From JAPSGM01 sp036258735 (GTDB taxonomy: Bacteria; Chloroflexota; Limnocylindria; QHBO01), in assembly GCA_036258735.1 (NCBI GenBank), contig DATADC010000073.1, positions 1-64,000 of the forward strand: a stretch of DNA of 64,000 bases, given 5' to 3'. Below are positions 8,669-23,327 of the stretch, in pieces. The notes beneath the pieces were generated by a model, which was not told the origin of the DNA, searched no databases, and was given only the letters and a program-made list of their open reading frames with translations. A program made the translations under genes and the position numbers. Position 1 is the stretch's first letter. The number at the start of each line of letters is the position of its first letter.

Positions 8669-9811
8669 TCAGGAGGGACTCAAGTCCGGTTCGCTCCTCG
8701 CGGCCTGAGTCGCCGGCGCGACCAGCAGCGCGGCGACAACCGTGGTCAGCGGCACTGCGGCGACGATCCCGATGCTGCCCGCCAGGGCCCTCACCACCTC
8801 CACCGCCAGCAGTTCGCCATTGATGGCCACGAGCGGCGAGGACTCGCCGACCGCGAAGAGGAGCAGCAGCGGCAGCGAGGCGCCGACGTAGGCGAGCACC
8901 AGTGTGTTGACCGTGGCGCCGATGTGCGACCGCCCGATGGCCATGGCGCGCGCGAACACCGCCGAGCGCGGCATGTGAGGCGTGCCGGCCCTTAGCTCGG
9001 CCACGGCGGCGGCCTGCGTGACGGTCACGTCGTCGAGCACCCCGAGCGCGCCGAGGATGGTGCCAGCCAGCAGCATCCCGCCGAGGTCAACCTGCTCGCC
9101 CAGCAGCACGACCAGGAACGCCACTTCCTCGCTGCCCTGGAGCGACGAGAAGCGGGCGGCCTCCGTGGCCAGGTGCGCCAGAACCGCGGTCACGGCAAGC
9201 GCTGCGGCCGTGCCCAGGATCGCGGCAAGCGTAGTCCGCCGCGCGCCCTCGGTCAGCAGCAGCGTCACGACGGTCACGCCCGCGGCGGTGCCGATCGCCA
9301 GCGGCAGCGGCTGCCAGCCAGCCAGCAGCAGTGGGATGAGCAGCTTTCCGATGACCAGCAGCGTGAAGGCGAGCGCGACCAGCGAGCGTGCGCCTCGTAG
9401 CCCGCCGACCAGCAGCACCGCCACCACGAAGCCGGCCGCCAGCCACGTGAGCAGCGGTACGCGCCACGGTTCGTCGACCGTCACGAACCCGCCCGCCGGG
9501 CCGGTGAAGGCCGATACGACGACCTCCTCGCCCACCTCGTAGCGTTGCCGCTCGGCTCCCGGCAGGGCCACGCCCGGCTGCTGAACGACGGCGTCCACCT
9601 CGTGGCCCGCCCGCTCGCCCTCCGCAAGGCGGACTCGGACGAGCGGCTGGCCGGCCGGGTCGGTGCGTTCGCCAGCCTCGGTGACCGTTGCCCGCCACCG
9701 TTCCTGGCCAGGGTCCGCGACGGTGGGCGATCTCGCCACGTCGGGCATCAACCACAAGGCGGCCAGCAGCAGCAGCCCGGCCGCCAGCGGCAAGACGTTC
9801 CGCACCACCAC
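8669..9811 (-). CDS. YibE/F-like multi-pass membrane protein
   Basis: About 380 residues. An N-terminal membrane helix is followed by an extracytoplasmic region (about residues 40-115), then seven or so further helices. The segments GVLDDVTVTQAAAV and GRSHIGATVNTLVLAYVGA are characteristic of YibE/F proteins, which are conserved but of unknown function (sometimes proposed as transporters). The start is uncertain: an ATG at 9847 would overlap the divergent MFS gene by 16 bp, while GTG codons at 9811, 9808 and 9805 avoid this. Confidence 0.85.
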   Translation of the reverse strand: MVVRNVLPLAAGLLLLAALWLMPDVARSPTVADPGQERWRATVTEAGERTDPAGQPLVRVRLAEGERAGHEVDAVVQQPGVALPGAERQRYEVGEEVVVSAFTGPAGGFVTVDEPWRVPLLTWLAAGFVVAVLLVGGLRGARSLVALAFTLLVIGKLLIPLLLAGWQPLPLAIGTAAGVTVVTLLLTEGARRTTLAAILGTAAALAVTAVLAHLATEAARFSSLQGSEEVAFLVVLLGEQVDLGGMLLAGTILGALGVLDDVTVTQAAAVAELRAGTPHMPRSAVFARAMAIGRSHIGATVNTLVLAYVGASLPLLLLFAVGESSPLVAINGELLAVEVVRALAGSIGIVAAVPLTTVVAALLVAPATQAARSEPDLSPS

Positions 9812-9817
9812 GGCCGG

Positions 9818-9823
9818 TATGCT
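9818..9823 (+). promoter_or_regulatory. Candidate -10 box TATGCT, leaderless
   Basis: TATGCT lies 8 bases before the GTG at 9832 and decides this start over longer options that read through low-quality sequence. Confidence 0.45.
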
Positions 9824-9831
9824 GCCCGATC

Positions 9832-11157
9832 GTGCGCCTCCCAACATCGCCCCTGTGGAGCAACGGCGCCTTCGTCCGCCTGTGGAGCGGCCGCACGATT
9901 TCCATCTTCGGCTCGCTCATCACGCGCATGGCGCTGCCCTTCGTCGCCATCCTGGTGCTCGACGCCGGCGCCGTGGAGGTCGCCTTCTTGCGGTCGGTCG
10001 ACCTGGCAGCCGCGCTGCTGTTCGGCCTCCTGGCCGGCGCTTGGGTGGACCGATTGCGCCGCCGCCCGGTCCTCGTCTGGTCCGACCTCGCGCGCGCCGT
10101 CCTCCTGGCGTCGATCCCCGTCGCCTACCTGCTTGGGGCCCTCACGCTCATTCAGGTCTTCGTGGTCGCGGGCCTGGCCGCAGTCCTGACGACCTTCGCC
10201 GATGCCGCCGACAATGCCTACCTTCCCACCATCGTCCAGCGCGACCAGCTGGTGCCCGCCAACGGGGCGCTGGTGGCCAGCGGCTCGGCGGCAGAGTTCA
10301 CGGCCTTCGGCATCAGCGGCTTCCTGGTGCAGCTGCTGACGGCGCCGATCGCGATCGTCATCGACGCGTGCACGTTCCTCGTATCGGCCGTCCTGATCGG
10401 CTCCATCCGTCGACCAGAGCCACCTCCACCGCCGGTCGAGGACCGCGAACCGGTGCTCCACGAGATCGCCGCCGGGCTGCGCATCACCTTCCGGGACCCG
10501 GTGCTGCGCGCCTTCGCCATCGGGCAGATGGCGCAGTCGGCCATGTGGGGCGTATTCGGCGCGGTGTGGATCCTGTTCGCCACGCGCGACCTGGGGCTGG
10601 GACCGGCGGCAATCGGCCTCATCGCCGGCGTGGGCGGCGCGGCCTCCTTCGGCGGCGCGGTGCTTGCGGACCGCTCGACACGCCGCTGGGGCGTCGGCCC
10701 GGTGGCGATCTTCGCCATGCTGCTCGCCGCCTTCGGCAACCTGCTCATCCCGCTGGCGCCCGCCGGCGCTCCGTTACTGGCGGTGCTGTTCCTGTGCGGG
10801 CAGCAGCTGATCGGCGATAGCGGCGTCACGGTCTACGACGTGACCGAGACGTCCGTCCGCCAGGCGTCCGTCCATGACCGAGCGCTCGGGCGAGTCGCGT
10901 CGTCCTTCACCGTGGCCGCCGGCCTGGTGCAGCTGCTCGCGACCATCGGCGCGGGATTCGCCGCCGAGGCCATTGGCCTGCGCAACGCCGCCTTCCTGGC
11001 GCCGCTGGGCGCGCTGGTGGCGGCCGGCGCGCTGTGGTTCTCGCCGGTCCGCGGCCTTCGGACCTTGCCCGCCGAGCCGGCGCATGGCCTGCCGCCCCTG
11101 GCCGCGGCGGCCGAAGCGGTAGTGGTGACGAGCAGGGACGAGCCGATCGGTGGGTAG
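9832..11157 (+). CDS. Major facilitator superfamily transporter
   Basis: A 441-residue MFS protein with about twelve hydrophobic segments. The sequence DRLRRRPVLVWSD after the second helix matches the MFS A-motif loop, and the hydrophilic central loop (RRPEPPPPPVEDREP) divides the two halves. The type is closest to the MFS_3/EntS-like branch with a TVYDVTETSVRQ segment in the second half, a group of exporters for small hydrophobic compounds or siderophores. The substrate is unknown. The open frame extends 48 codons upstream, but the GTG at 9832 is preferred because of the TATGCT box. Confidence 0.88.
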   Translation: MRLPTSPLWSNGAFVRLWSGRTISIFGSLITRMALPFVAILVLDAGAVEVAFLRSVDLAAALLFGLLAGAWVDRLRRRPVLVWSDLARAVLLASIPVAYLLGALTLIQVFVVAGLAAVLTTFADAADNAYLPTIVQRDQLVPANGALVASGSAAEFTAFGISGFLVQLLTAPIAIVIDACTFLVSAVLIGSIRRPEPPPPPVEDREPVLHEIAAGLRITFRDPVLRAFAIGQMAQSAMWGVFGAVWILFATRDLGLGPAAIGLIAGVGGAASFGGAVLADRSTRRWGVGPVAIFAMLLAAFGNLLIPLAPAGAPLLAVLFLCGQQLIGDSGVTVYDVTETSVRQASVHDRALGRVASSFTVAAGLVQLLATIGAGFAAEAIGLRNAAFLAPLGALVAAGALWFSPVRGLRTLPAEPAHGLPPLAAAAEAVVVTSRDEPIGG

Positions 11158-12432
11158 CTAGGTGCCGGACTCCCAGGATTCGGCGTAAGCGCGCTGCTCC
11201 GGCGTCAGCTTACCGACATCGATGCCCATGCTGCTCAGCTTGAGCCGCGCCACCTCGCGGTCGATCTCGTCTGGGATGCCGTAGACCTGCCGGTCCAGCT
11301 CCGCGGCGCGTGCTCGGAGCCACTCCAGCCCGAGCGCCTGGTTGGCGAAGCTCATGTCCATCACCATGGCCGGGTGGCCCTCGGCGGCGCCCAGGTTGAC
11401 CAGGCGCCCATCGGCGAGGACGTAGATGCGGCGCCCATCGGCCATCAGGTACTCGCGCGTGAAGGGCCGGACCTCGCGGGATGAGGTGGCCTGCTCCTCC
11501 AGCGCGCCAAGCTCGAACTCGTCGTTGAAGTGCCCGGCGTTGGCCAGGATGGCCCCGTCGCGCATGGCCGGGAAGTGGTCGCCGCCCCAGACGTTGAGGT
11601 TGCCGGTGGCGCTGATGAAGACGTCTCCCACGCCCGCGGCCTCGGCGGCCGACATGACCCGGAACCCATCCATGGCCGCCTCCAGCGCCCGGATCGGGTC
11701 CACCTCGACCACCACCACGTTGGCCCCCATGCCATGGGCACGGGTGGCGATCCCCCGACCGACCCAGCCGTAGCCGCCAACGACCACGCTCTTGCCCGCG
11801 AACAGGATGTTCGTGGCGCGCAGGATGCCGTCGATGGCGCTCTGCCCGGTGCCGTAGCGGTTGTCGAACAGGTGCTTGGTGAGCGCCTCGTTGACGGCCA
11901 CGATGGGGTAGGCCAGCTTCTCGGCCTTGGCCATGGCCCGCAGACGGATGACGCCGGTGGTCGTCTCCTCGGTGCCGCCGATGACCTCGCCGAGCAGCTC
12001 GGTGCGGCGGGTGTGCAGCTCGTTCACCAGGTCCGCGCCGTCGTCCATGGTGACCTGCGGCTGGTGGTCCAGCGCCGCGGCGATGTGCGAGTAGTACGAA
12101 TCGCGATCCTCGCCCTTGATGGCGTAGGTCGGGATGCCGTGGTGCGCCACCAGCGAGGCGGCCACGTCGTCCTGAGTGGAGAGCGGGTTCGAGGAGCACA
12201 GGACCGCATCGGCCCCGCCCGCGGCGAGGGTGCGCATGAGGTTGGCCGTCTCGGCGGTCACGTGCAGGCAGGCGCTGATGCGCCAGCCCTGAAGCGGCCG
12301 CTCACGTTCGAAGCGCTCCCGGATGCCAGCCAGGACCGGCATCTGGCGATCGGCCCATTCGATCCTCAGCGCGCCGGCATCGGCCAGGCCGATGTCCGCG
12401 ATGTCGCCCCTTACCTCTGGTCGCGTTGCCAC
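11158..12432 (-). CDS. ahcY: Adenosylhomocysteinase
   Basis: Reversibly hydrolyses S-adenosylhomocysteine to adenosine and homocysteine, relieving product inhibition of methyltransferases. The protein (424 residues) has HVTAETANL, the substrate segment GEDRDSYY, the NAD-binding loop GGYGWVGRG and the C-terminal HPAMVMDMSFANQAL. It is the shorter bacterial/archaeal form without the roughly 40-residue insert of the longer class. I chose the GTG at 12432, which gives a 22-bp overlap with the upstream GNAT gene; an ATG at 12474 would overlap by 64 bp. Third gene of apt-GNAT-ahcY. Confidence 0.96.
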   Translation of the reverse strand: MATRPEVRGDIADIGLADAGALRIEWADRQMPVLAGIRERFERERPLQGWRISACLHVTAETANLMRTLAAGGADAVLCSSNPLSTQDDVAASLVAHHGIPTYAIKGEDRDSYYSHIAAALDHQPQVTMDDGADLVNELHTRRTELLGEVIGGTEETTTGVIRLRAMAKAEKLAYPIVAVNEALTKHLFDNRYGTGQSAIDGILRATNILFAGKSVVVGGYGWVGRGIATRAHGMGANVVVVEVDPIRALEAAMDGFRVMSAAEAAGVGDVFISATGNLNVWGGDHFPAMRDGAILANAGHFNDEFELGALEEQATSSREVRPFTREYLMADGRRIYVLADGRLVNLGAAEGHPAMVMDMSFANQALGLEWLRARAAELDRQVYGIPDEIDREVARLKLSSMGIDVGKLTPEQRAYAESWESGT

Positions 12433-13271
12433 GGCAGTCGAATCGCCTCTCGTATCGGTCTCATCAGGCCCCATCCGCCGCTGCGGCGGTGCCCCAGGCG
12501 CTCGGTGAGCAGGTGCTGGTCACGGTAGCCGAGCCGCCGGTAGGCCGCCACCGCCGGCTCGTTCTCGGCGTGGACGTTGAGCACCACGTCGCCGACCCGC
12601 TGCAGCAGGTCCGCGGTCACCGCGCTGGTGACCATCTTGGCGAAGTCATGGCCGCGGTAGTCGACGTGCGTCATGACGTTGCCGACCACCGCGATCCCCT
12701 CGCGCTGGCTGATGACGTGCGTGCCGGCCGCGCTCACCAGGCGGCCTCCCACCCGGACGCCGTAGTACACGCCGTCCTCCACGACCGATGCCGGAAAGCC
12801 GCCCCGGAACCCGAGCTGGTAGAGGTGGTTCAGGTCCTCGACGTCGCCGGCGAGCAGCCGCTCGGCCGGCCCGGCGAACGACACGAACGTCGCCGCGTTC
12901 ACCGCCATGCGCAGCAGGTACTGCTTCGTCTCCAGCTCGTAAAGGTCGCTGACGGCGGCGTCGATGGCATCGGTGCCCATGAAGTAGGCGTCCCGCGGCC
13001 GGATCACGGTGTCCAGGATCTCGCGGCACCCGACCGGGTCGCCCATCAAGAACAGAGGCTGGGGGACCAGGCCCTCCTGGTGCATGATCAGCGCAACCGG
13101 CCGGCCCAGGTCGTCGTAGGCCATCCCCCACGTGCACCGATGCCGGTTCGGGCCGTCCAGGTCGCCGAAGATGTAGGCGGCGTAGATGCGATCCGTGCGC
13201 AGGTAGGCGACGATCTCGTCGCGGTCCGCGACGGCCCGGGCGTAGAGATCGGCCTTCGGCAGGACGGCCAT
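12411..13271 (-). CDS. GNAT-family N-acetyltransferase
   Basis: A 286-residue protein. The acetyl-CoA motif is in the C-terminal half (GNVMTHVDYRGHDFAKMV), followed by the typical beta5-alpha4 segment NVHAENEPAVAAYRRLGY. The N-terminal half (residues 1-140) is a second, degenerate GNAT-like fold. The substrate is unknown. It lies between apt and ahcY with a short gap and an overlap, so it belongs to the same transcript and may act on a metabolite of that pathway, but this is only context. Confidence 0.85.
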   Translation of the reverse strand: MAVLPKADLYARAVADRDEIVAYLRTDRIYAAYIFGDLDGPNRHRCTWGMAYDDLGRPVALIMHQEGLVPQPLFLMGDPVGCREILDTVIRPRDAYFMGTDAIDAAVSDLYELETKQYLLRMAVNAATFVSFAGPAERLLAGDVEDLNHLYQLGFRGGFPASVVEDGVYYGVRVGGRLVSAAGTHVISQREGIAVVGNVMTHVDYRGHDFAKMVTSAVTADLLQRVGDVVLNVHAENEPAVAAYRRLGYRDQHLLTERLGHRRSGGWGLMRPIREAIRLPWQRDQR

Positions 13272-13290
13272 TGGCGATCGGCCTCGTCCT

Positions 13291-13821
13291 TCAGTAACTC
13301 AGCAGGGTGTGGATCTGGAACTCGGACAGCTTGTCGCGCCCGTTGAGCGCGCTGAGCTCGACCATGAAGGACAGGCCCGCGATCTCGCCGCCCAGCTGCC
13401 GCACCAGCTCGATGGTGCCCAGGACGGTCCCGCCGGTCGCCAGCAGGTCGTCGACCAGCAGCACCCTTTGGCCGGGCTGGATTGCGTCGCGGTGGATCTC
13501 CAGGGTGGCCGTGCCGTACTCGAGGTCGTACTCGACCTCGATCGTTTCGGCGGGCAGCTTCCCAAGCTTGCGCACCGGGACGAAACCGGCGTTCAGCCGG
13601 TAGGCGAGGGGTGCCGCGAAGATGAACCCGCGCGACTCCATGCCCACCACCACGTCCACCCTCTGGTCCTTGACCGCGTCCGCCATCTGGTCGATGACCG
13701 CGGCGAAGGCCTCCGCGTCCTTGAGCAGGGTGGTGATGTCGTAGAAGAGGATCCCCGGCTTCGGGAAGTCGGGAACCTCGCGGATCTTGGCGCGCAGGTC
13801 GTCGACTGACGTGACGGTCAC
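13291..13821 (-). CDS. apt: Adenine phosphoribosyltransferase
   Basis: Salvages adenine to AMP with PRPP. At 176 residues it has the normal length, with PDFPKPGILFYDIT at the N-terminus, ESRGFIFAAPLAY, and the PRPP-binding loop VLLVDDLLATGGT. The GTG start at 13821 follows a GGGAG about nine bases upstream, so it is a leadered gene. Being first in a unit with adenosylhomocysteinase makes sense, since methyl-cycle nucleosides feed adenine salvage. Confidence 0.97.
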   Translation of the reverse strand: MTVTSVDDLRAKIREVPDFPKPGILFYDITTLLKDAEAFAAVIDQMADAVKDQRVDVVVGMESRGFIFAAPLAYRLNAGFVPVRKLGKLPAETIEVEYDLEYGTATLEIHRDAIQPGQRVLLVDDLLATGGTVLGTIELVRQLGGEIAGLSFMVELSALNGRDKLSEFQIHTLLSY

Positions 13822-13858
13822 CGGGCACTCCCAGGTCGTGTTTCGAGGGGAAGGTCAG

Positions 13859-13864
13859 AGTCTA
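13859..13864 (-). promoter_or_regulatory. Candidate -10 box TAGACT of the apt operon
   Basis: TAGACT would start transcription about 30 bases upstream of the apt GTG, leaving room for the observed ribosome-binding site. No convincing -35 box. Confidence 0.3.
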
Positions 13865-13974
13865 TCCCGATGCCGGCGCGGGCGGCAATGGAAGCCGAGA
13901 CCCGTACCGCCGCTCATGCTGCCAACGAGCATTTGGCAACCAATGGTGGCCGGGGGAGACGCTGGACCCTGCTT

Positions 13975-14115
13975 GCGTCGCTGATTGCAACGCGGCGCGC
14001 ACGAAGCCCCCGCTCCGGTGGCGTATGCGTCGCTGGGTGCAACGCGGCGCGCGCGAAGTCCCGCTCGCGCGTGCATTGTGTCGCCGGGCGCAACGCGCCG
14101 CGGGAACGGGTGCTC
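13975..14115. repeat. Intergenic array of three imperfect 51/52-bp units
   Basis: Units start at 13975, 14027 and 14078, each opening with a variant of GYGTCGCTGGGTGCAACGCG. They fill most of the 294-bp gap between apt and acnA. The same core and the same 51-bp period occur at 39481-39633. One unit has an extra base, which breaks any continuous reading frame. There are no spacers of CRISPR type. The rest of the gap (13865-13974) shows nothing clear. Confidence 0.75.
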
Positions 14116-16989
<2,874 letters not shown>

Positions 16990-17357
16990 GGGATCGCGCC
17001 TCCTTCGTCAGCCCGCGCTCGTGGCGCGGGGTCGGTCGAGTCGGCGCCGGACGGGTGCGCCCGTCCCGGGTCGAGGATTCGCCAGGAGTATACGCCGGTC
17101 CGGATTCCGGTGGCTCCACACGGCACCGGCGATAGGTCGCGAAGCCCGCCAGAGCGCCGTGCCGGGCGGTTCTGCGAGCTGTATCGAACGCGCTTGGGCG
17201 CAAGCCACGTCGGGCCGACGCGCCAGTGCGGGCGGCCGGTGGCCGAGAGGCTCGCTGAGTGAGCACAACGGAGAAGCAGCCGTCGAAATCGGCCTTTCCG
17301 TCGCCTCGGTGCTCGGCTGGCGAGCGCCAGTGACAGCGGGAGGCGGAATCCTGTCCG
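16990..17357. other. 368-bp gap between acnA and mfd
   Basis: This gap holds the acnA ribosome-binding site and -10 box near the acnA end. The mfd side has a short hairpin repeat GCTCGCTGAGTGAGCA at 17250-17265, related to the one at 39457-39477. Translations across it give only arginine- and serine-rich nonsense. I see no small gene or RNA gene. Confidence 0.5.
17087..17092 (-). promoter_or_regulatory. Candidate -10 box TATACT of acnA
   Basis: TATACT lies about 97 bases upstream of the acnA start. The surrounding 12-mer GGCGTATACTCC recurs exactly upstream of the nucleoside phosphorylase gene (near 50483). No clear -35 box. Confidence 0.45.
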
Positions 17358-20797
<3,440 letters not shown>

Positions 20798-20801
<4 letters not shown>

Positions 20802-21406
20802 CCGGGCGCCGCCGCCAGGTCGAGGCCGTTGAAGGCGTTCATGGCCGCGTCGACGCCATCGCGCAGCCACCGCTCTGCCGCGTCCGCCGCGGCCGCGATC
20901 GCCGCGCTCGCCAGCTCCTGCTCGTCGGACCGGAACGTCGAGAGCACGTGGTCCACGGTCGCGCGCGACGTGCCGGGCCGCCCGATCCCCACCCGTAGCC
21001 GCGCGAACTCCGTGCCACCCAACGCGTCGATGATGCTGCGCAGACCGTTGTGGCCGCCCGCCGAACCGTCGCGCCGCAGGCGGAGGCGTCCGAGCGGGAG
21101 ATCCACGTCGTCGGCGACGACCAGCACGTCGCCAGCGACATCCACGTCGGTCTGGCGGATGGCGGCGCGCAGCGCGCCGCCGGAGAGGTTCATGTAGCGC
21201 ATCGGCTTCACCAGCAGCACGCGCTCCGAGCCAGCCTCGTTCCCAAGGTCCAAGCCAACCTCCAGCTGCGCCGCGCCGTCTCGGACGCGCCCCTGCCCGG
21301 TGAGGCCCCATCGGTCGGCCAGCAGGTCGACCACCCGGAATCCAACGTTGTGCCGCGTGAGCCGGTAGCGCTCGCCCGGGTTGCCGAGGCCGCAGATGAC
21401 CTTCAC
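20798..21406 (-). CDS. pth: Peptidyl-tRNA hydrolase
   Basis: Releases peptides from prematurely dropped peptidyl-tRNA. The 202-residue protein shows CGLGNPGERYRLTRHNVGF with the catalytic His in the RHN segment, PMRYMNLSGG, and the DDVDLPLGRLRLRRDGSAGGHNGLRSI segment split over the substrate site. The GTG at 21406 gives the canonical N-terminus and lies 6 bases below a TACCAT box. It is followed by mfd with a 4-base overlap. Confidence 0.96.
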
Positions 21407-21412
21407 CGGCCG

Positions 21413-21418
21413 ATGGTA
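21413..21418 (-). promoter_or_regulatory. Candidate -10 box TACCAT of pth-mfd, leaderless
   Basis: It lies 6 bases before the pth GTG and overlaps the plus-strand box TAGCCT at 21417-21422, so the two divergent promoters would compete. Confidence 0.45.
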
Positions 21419-21422
21419 GCCT
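21417..21422 (+). promoter_or_regulatory. Candidate -10 box TAGCCT, leaderless
   Basis: It sits 5 bases before the ATG at 21428 and overlaps the divergent pth box by two bases. It favours the ATG at 21428 over the one at 21413. Confidence 0.35.
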
Positions 21423-21427
21423 GCCCC

Positions 21428-22591
21428 ATGGCCCACGCCCCGAGCCCGGACGTCGCCATCATCGGAGGCGGCATCATCGGGTGTTCGGCGGCCGCCATGC
21501 TGGCCGAGCGCGGGGCGCGCGTGGTCCTGTTCGAGGGCTCGGCCATCGGTGCCGGCGCATCGGGGCGCAACCTCGGCGTTCTCCAGCACCCGTTTGACCC
21601 GGTGCTCGGCACGCTCTTTCATGACAGCCTGGACCGATACCGCCGGCTGGCGGCCGAGGCCGACTCCGGCTTCCAGCTCGCCGATCGCCCCGCCGGCCTC
21701 TTACTGCTGAACCCCGACGCGGACGCCTCGCGCGCACAGGTGCGACGCCTGGCCGAGGCAGTCCCCGAGCTTGCGCCTTCGTTCATGGACCCCGACGCGG
21801 TGGCAGCCGCCGAGCCGGCGTTGACCCCGGGCTTCGCTGCTTGCCGCCTGGAGACCGGCTACCCGGTGCCGCCCGGCTCGGCGACGGCTGGGTGGGCCCG
21901 GCTGGCGGAACGGCTCGGTGCGCAGGTACGGGTGGGCACCAGCGCCGAGCCGTCGTGGGCGGACGGGCAGCGCGTCGTGGGCGTGCGGCAGTCCGATGGT
22001 GAAGTGGTCGCCGCCGGTACCGTCCTCGTGGCGGCCGGTCCGTCGGCGCCGCCCCTGGCCGATCCGGGCGGGACGTGGCAGCCGATAACGCGTACGTGGG
22101 GCGTCACCGTCCAGGTTCGGCTCGGCGACCTTGCTCCCCGCCATGTCGTGGAACAGGACGAGGTGGACGCGGTGAACCGTCCGGCGCGAGCAGCCGAGCG
22201 CGCGGCGGCCACGAGCGAGGCGGAGCCCGAGACCCTGTTCTCGATCGCCAGCGCCAGCGGCGTCTCCACGCTCGGCTCGACGTTCCTCCCCGCCGAGCCC
22301 GATCCCGACCGGGTGGCTGAGCTGCTCGTCCGTCGCAGCGCGACCTACCTTCCCGCGCTGGCAACCGCGCCGATCGTCGAGGTGCGCCTCTGCGCGAGGC
22401 CGCAATCGGTGGACGGCCGCCCGTTCGTCGGCCGCGTGCCGTGGGCCGAGGGGCTGTACGTGTGCGCCGGCCACGGGCCGTGGGGCATCTCGACAGGACC
22501 GGCGTCGGCCGCCCTGATCGTCGACGCGCTCCTCACCGGAACGGAGGCCCGCATCCCGCTGCCCCTCAGGGCTGACCGCGCACCAGGCTGA
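21428..22591 (+). CDS. FAD-dependent oxidoreductase, DAO family
   Basis: A 387-residue flavoprotein of the D-amino-acid oxidase/glycine oxidase type. The N-terminal dinucleotide-binding loop is GGGIIGCSAAAMLAERG, followed by the second FAD segment GASGRNLG. The C-terminal part has RLCARPQSVDGRPFVGRV and GHGPWGISTGPASA, which form the family's FAD-binding end. The substrate is unknown; an amine or amino acid is likely. It is transcribed away from pth and converges on ybeY, with 89 bp between their ends holding no obvious gene. Confidence 0.87.
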   Translation: MAHAPSPDVAIIGGGIIGCSAAAMLAERGARVVLFEGSAIGAGASGRNLGVLQHPFDPVLGTLFHDSLDRYRRLAAEADSGFQLADRPAGLLLLNPDADASRAQVRRLAEAVPELAPSFMDPDAVAAAEPALTPGFAACRLETGYPVPPGSATAGWARLAERLGAQVRVGTSAEPSWADGQRVVGVRQSDGEVVAAGTVLVAAGPSAPPLADPGGTWQPITRTWGVTVQVRLGDLAPRHVVEQDEVDAVNRPARAAERAAATSEAEPETLFSIASASGVSTLGSTFLPAEPDPDRVAELLVRRSATYLPALATAPIVEVRLCARPQSVDGRPFVGRVPWAEGLYVCAGHGPWGISTGPASAALIVDALLTGTEARIPLPLRADRAPG

Positions 22592-22680
22592 ACGGCCCAC
22601 GTTCGCAGCGCTGCTGTTGGCGTGGGTGGTTGCGCCGTCCGAGCCCGGCGCCAGCGAGGCGAGCTGACCCGGCGCCCCGT

Positions 22681-23268
22681 CTAGGCGCCCGTCGAGACCG
22701 CGTGGCCCGCTCGGTCGAAGAGTGAGCCGGGCTTCCAGGGCACGTCGCGGTGCCTGCGGTGCAGCGCCGCGAGCACATGCCGCTCGACGCCGCGCATCGC
22801 CGCCTCCTCGTCCAGCTCGGCGTGGTCGTGGCCGAGCAGGTGCAGGCAGCCGTGGATGGTGAGCAGGACCAGCTCCTCGGGGACGCTCCAGTTTCCCTCT
22901 GACGCCTGGCGCACCGCCTGGTCGACGTCGAGCACCACGTCCCCCAGGAGGAGCGGGCCCGGTGGCGTGATGCCGTCGTCATCGGCGAGGTGCGAGTGGC
23001 GGCCGTTCACCGTCCACTCGTGCAGCGGAAAGGCGAGCACGTCGGTTGGGCCGCGCTCGCCCATGTGATCGAAGTTGAGCCGGGTCATCTCGCGGTCGCT
23101 GCACAGCGTGACCTCGACCTCGACCTCCCCGTCGTCCAGCGCCGCGCGCGCGGTCTCGGCGACGGCCGACTCCAGCAGCGAATGCAGCTGTGCCACCAGC
23201 ATTGGCTCGATGGCCGCCTGCAGCTGCTCGCGCCCGATGTGGTCGTGGAACGTGACGCTGCACTCCAT
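22681..23268 (-). CDS. ybeY: Endoribonuclease YbeY (rRNA maturation)
   Basis: A metal-dependent RNase needed for 16S rRNA 3'-end maturation and ribosome quality control. The zinc motif HGCLHLLGHDH is intact near residue 140. The 195-residue length includes a longer N-terminus than the E. coli enzyme. TACGAT lies 9 bases before the ATG, so it may have its own leaderless promoter in addition to read-through from the HD gene 59 bp upstream. The ybeY/HD-protein pairing is common in bacteria, where phoH usually joins them; phoH is absent here. Confidence 0.94.
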   Translation of the reverse strand: MECSVTFHDHIGREQLQAAIEPMLVAQLHSLLESAVAETARAALDDGEVEVEVTLCSDREMTRLNFDHMGERGPTDVLAFPLHEWTVNGRHSHLADDDGITPPGPLLLGDVVLDVDQAVRQASEGNWSVPEELVLLTIHGCLHLLGHDHAELDEEAAMRGVERHVLAALHRRHRDVPWKPGSLFDRAGHAVSTGA

Positions 23269-23277
23269 GGCGCGGCC

Positions 23278-23283
23278 ATCGTA
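23278..23283 (-). promoter_or_regulatory. Candidate -10 box TACGAT of ybeY, leaderless
   Basis: TACGAT lies 9 bases before the ybeY ATG in the 59-bp gap after the HD gene. Confidence 0.4.
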
Positions 23284-23327
23284 GGTGAGGGCCGTGCACG
23301 GCTCAAGATCGCGTGAAGAATGCTGGA

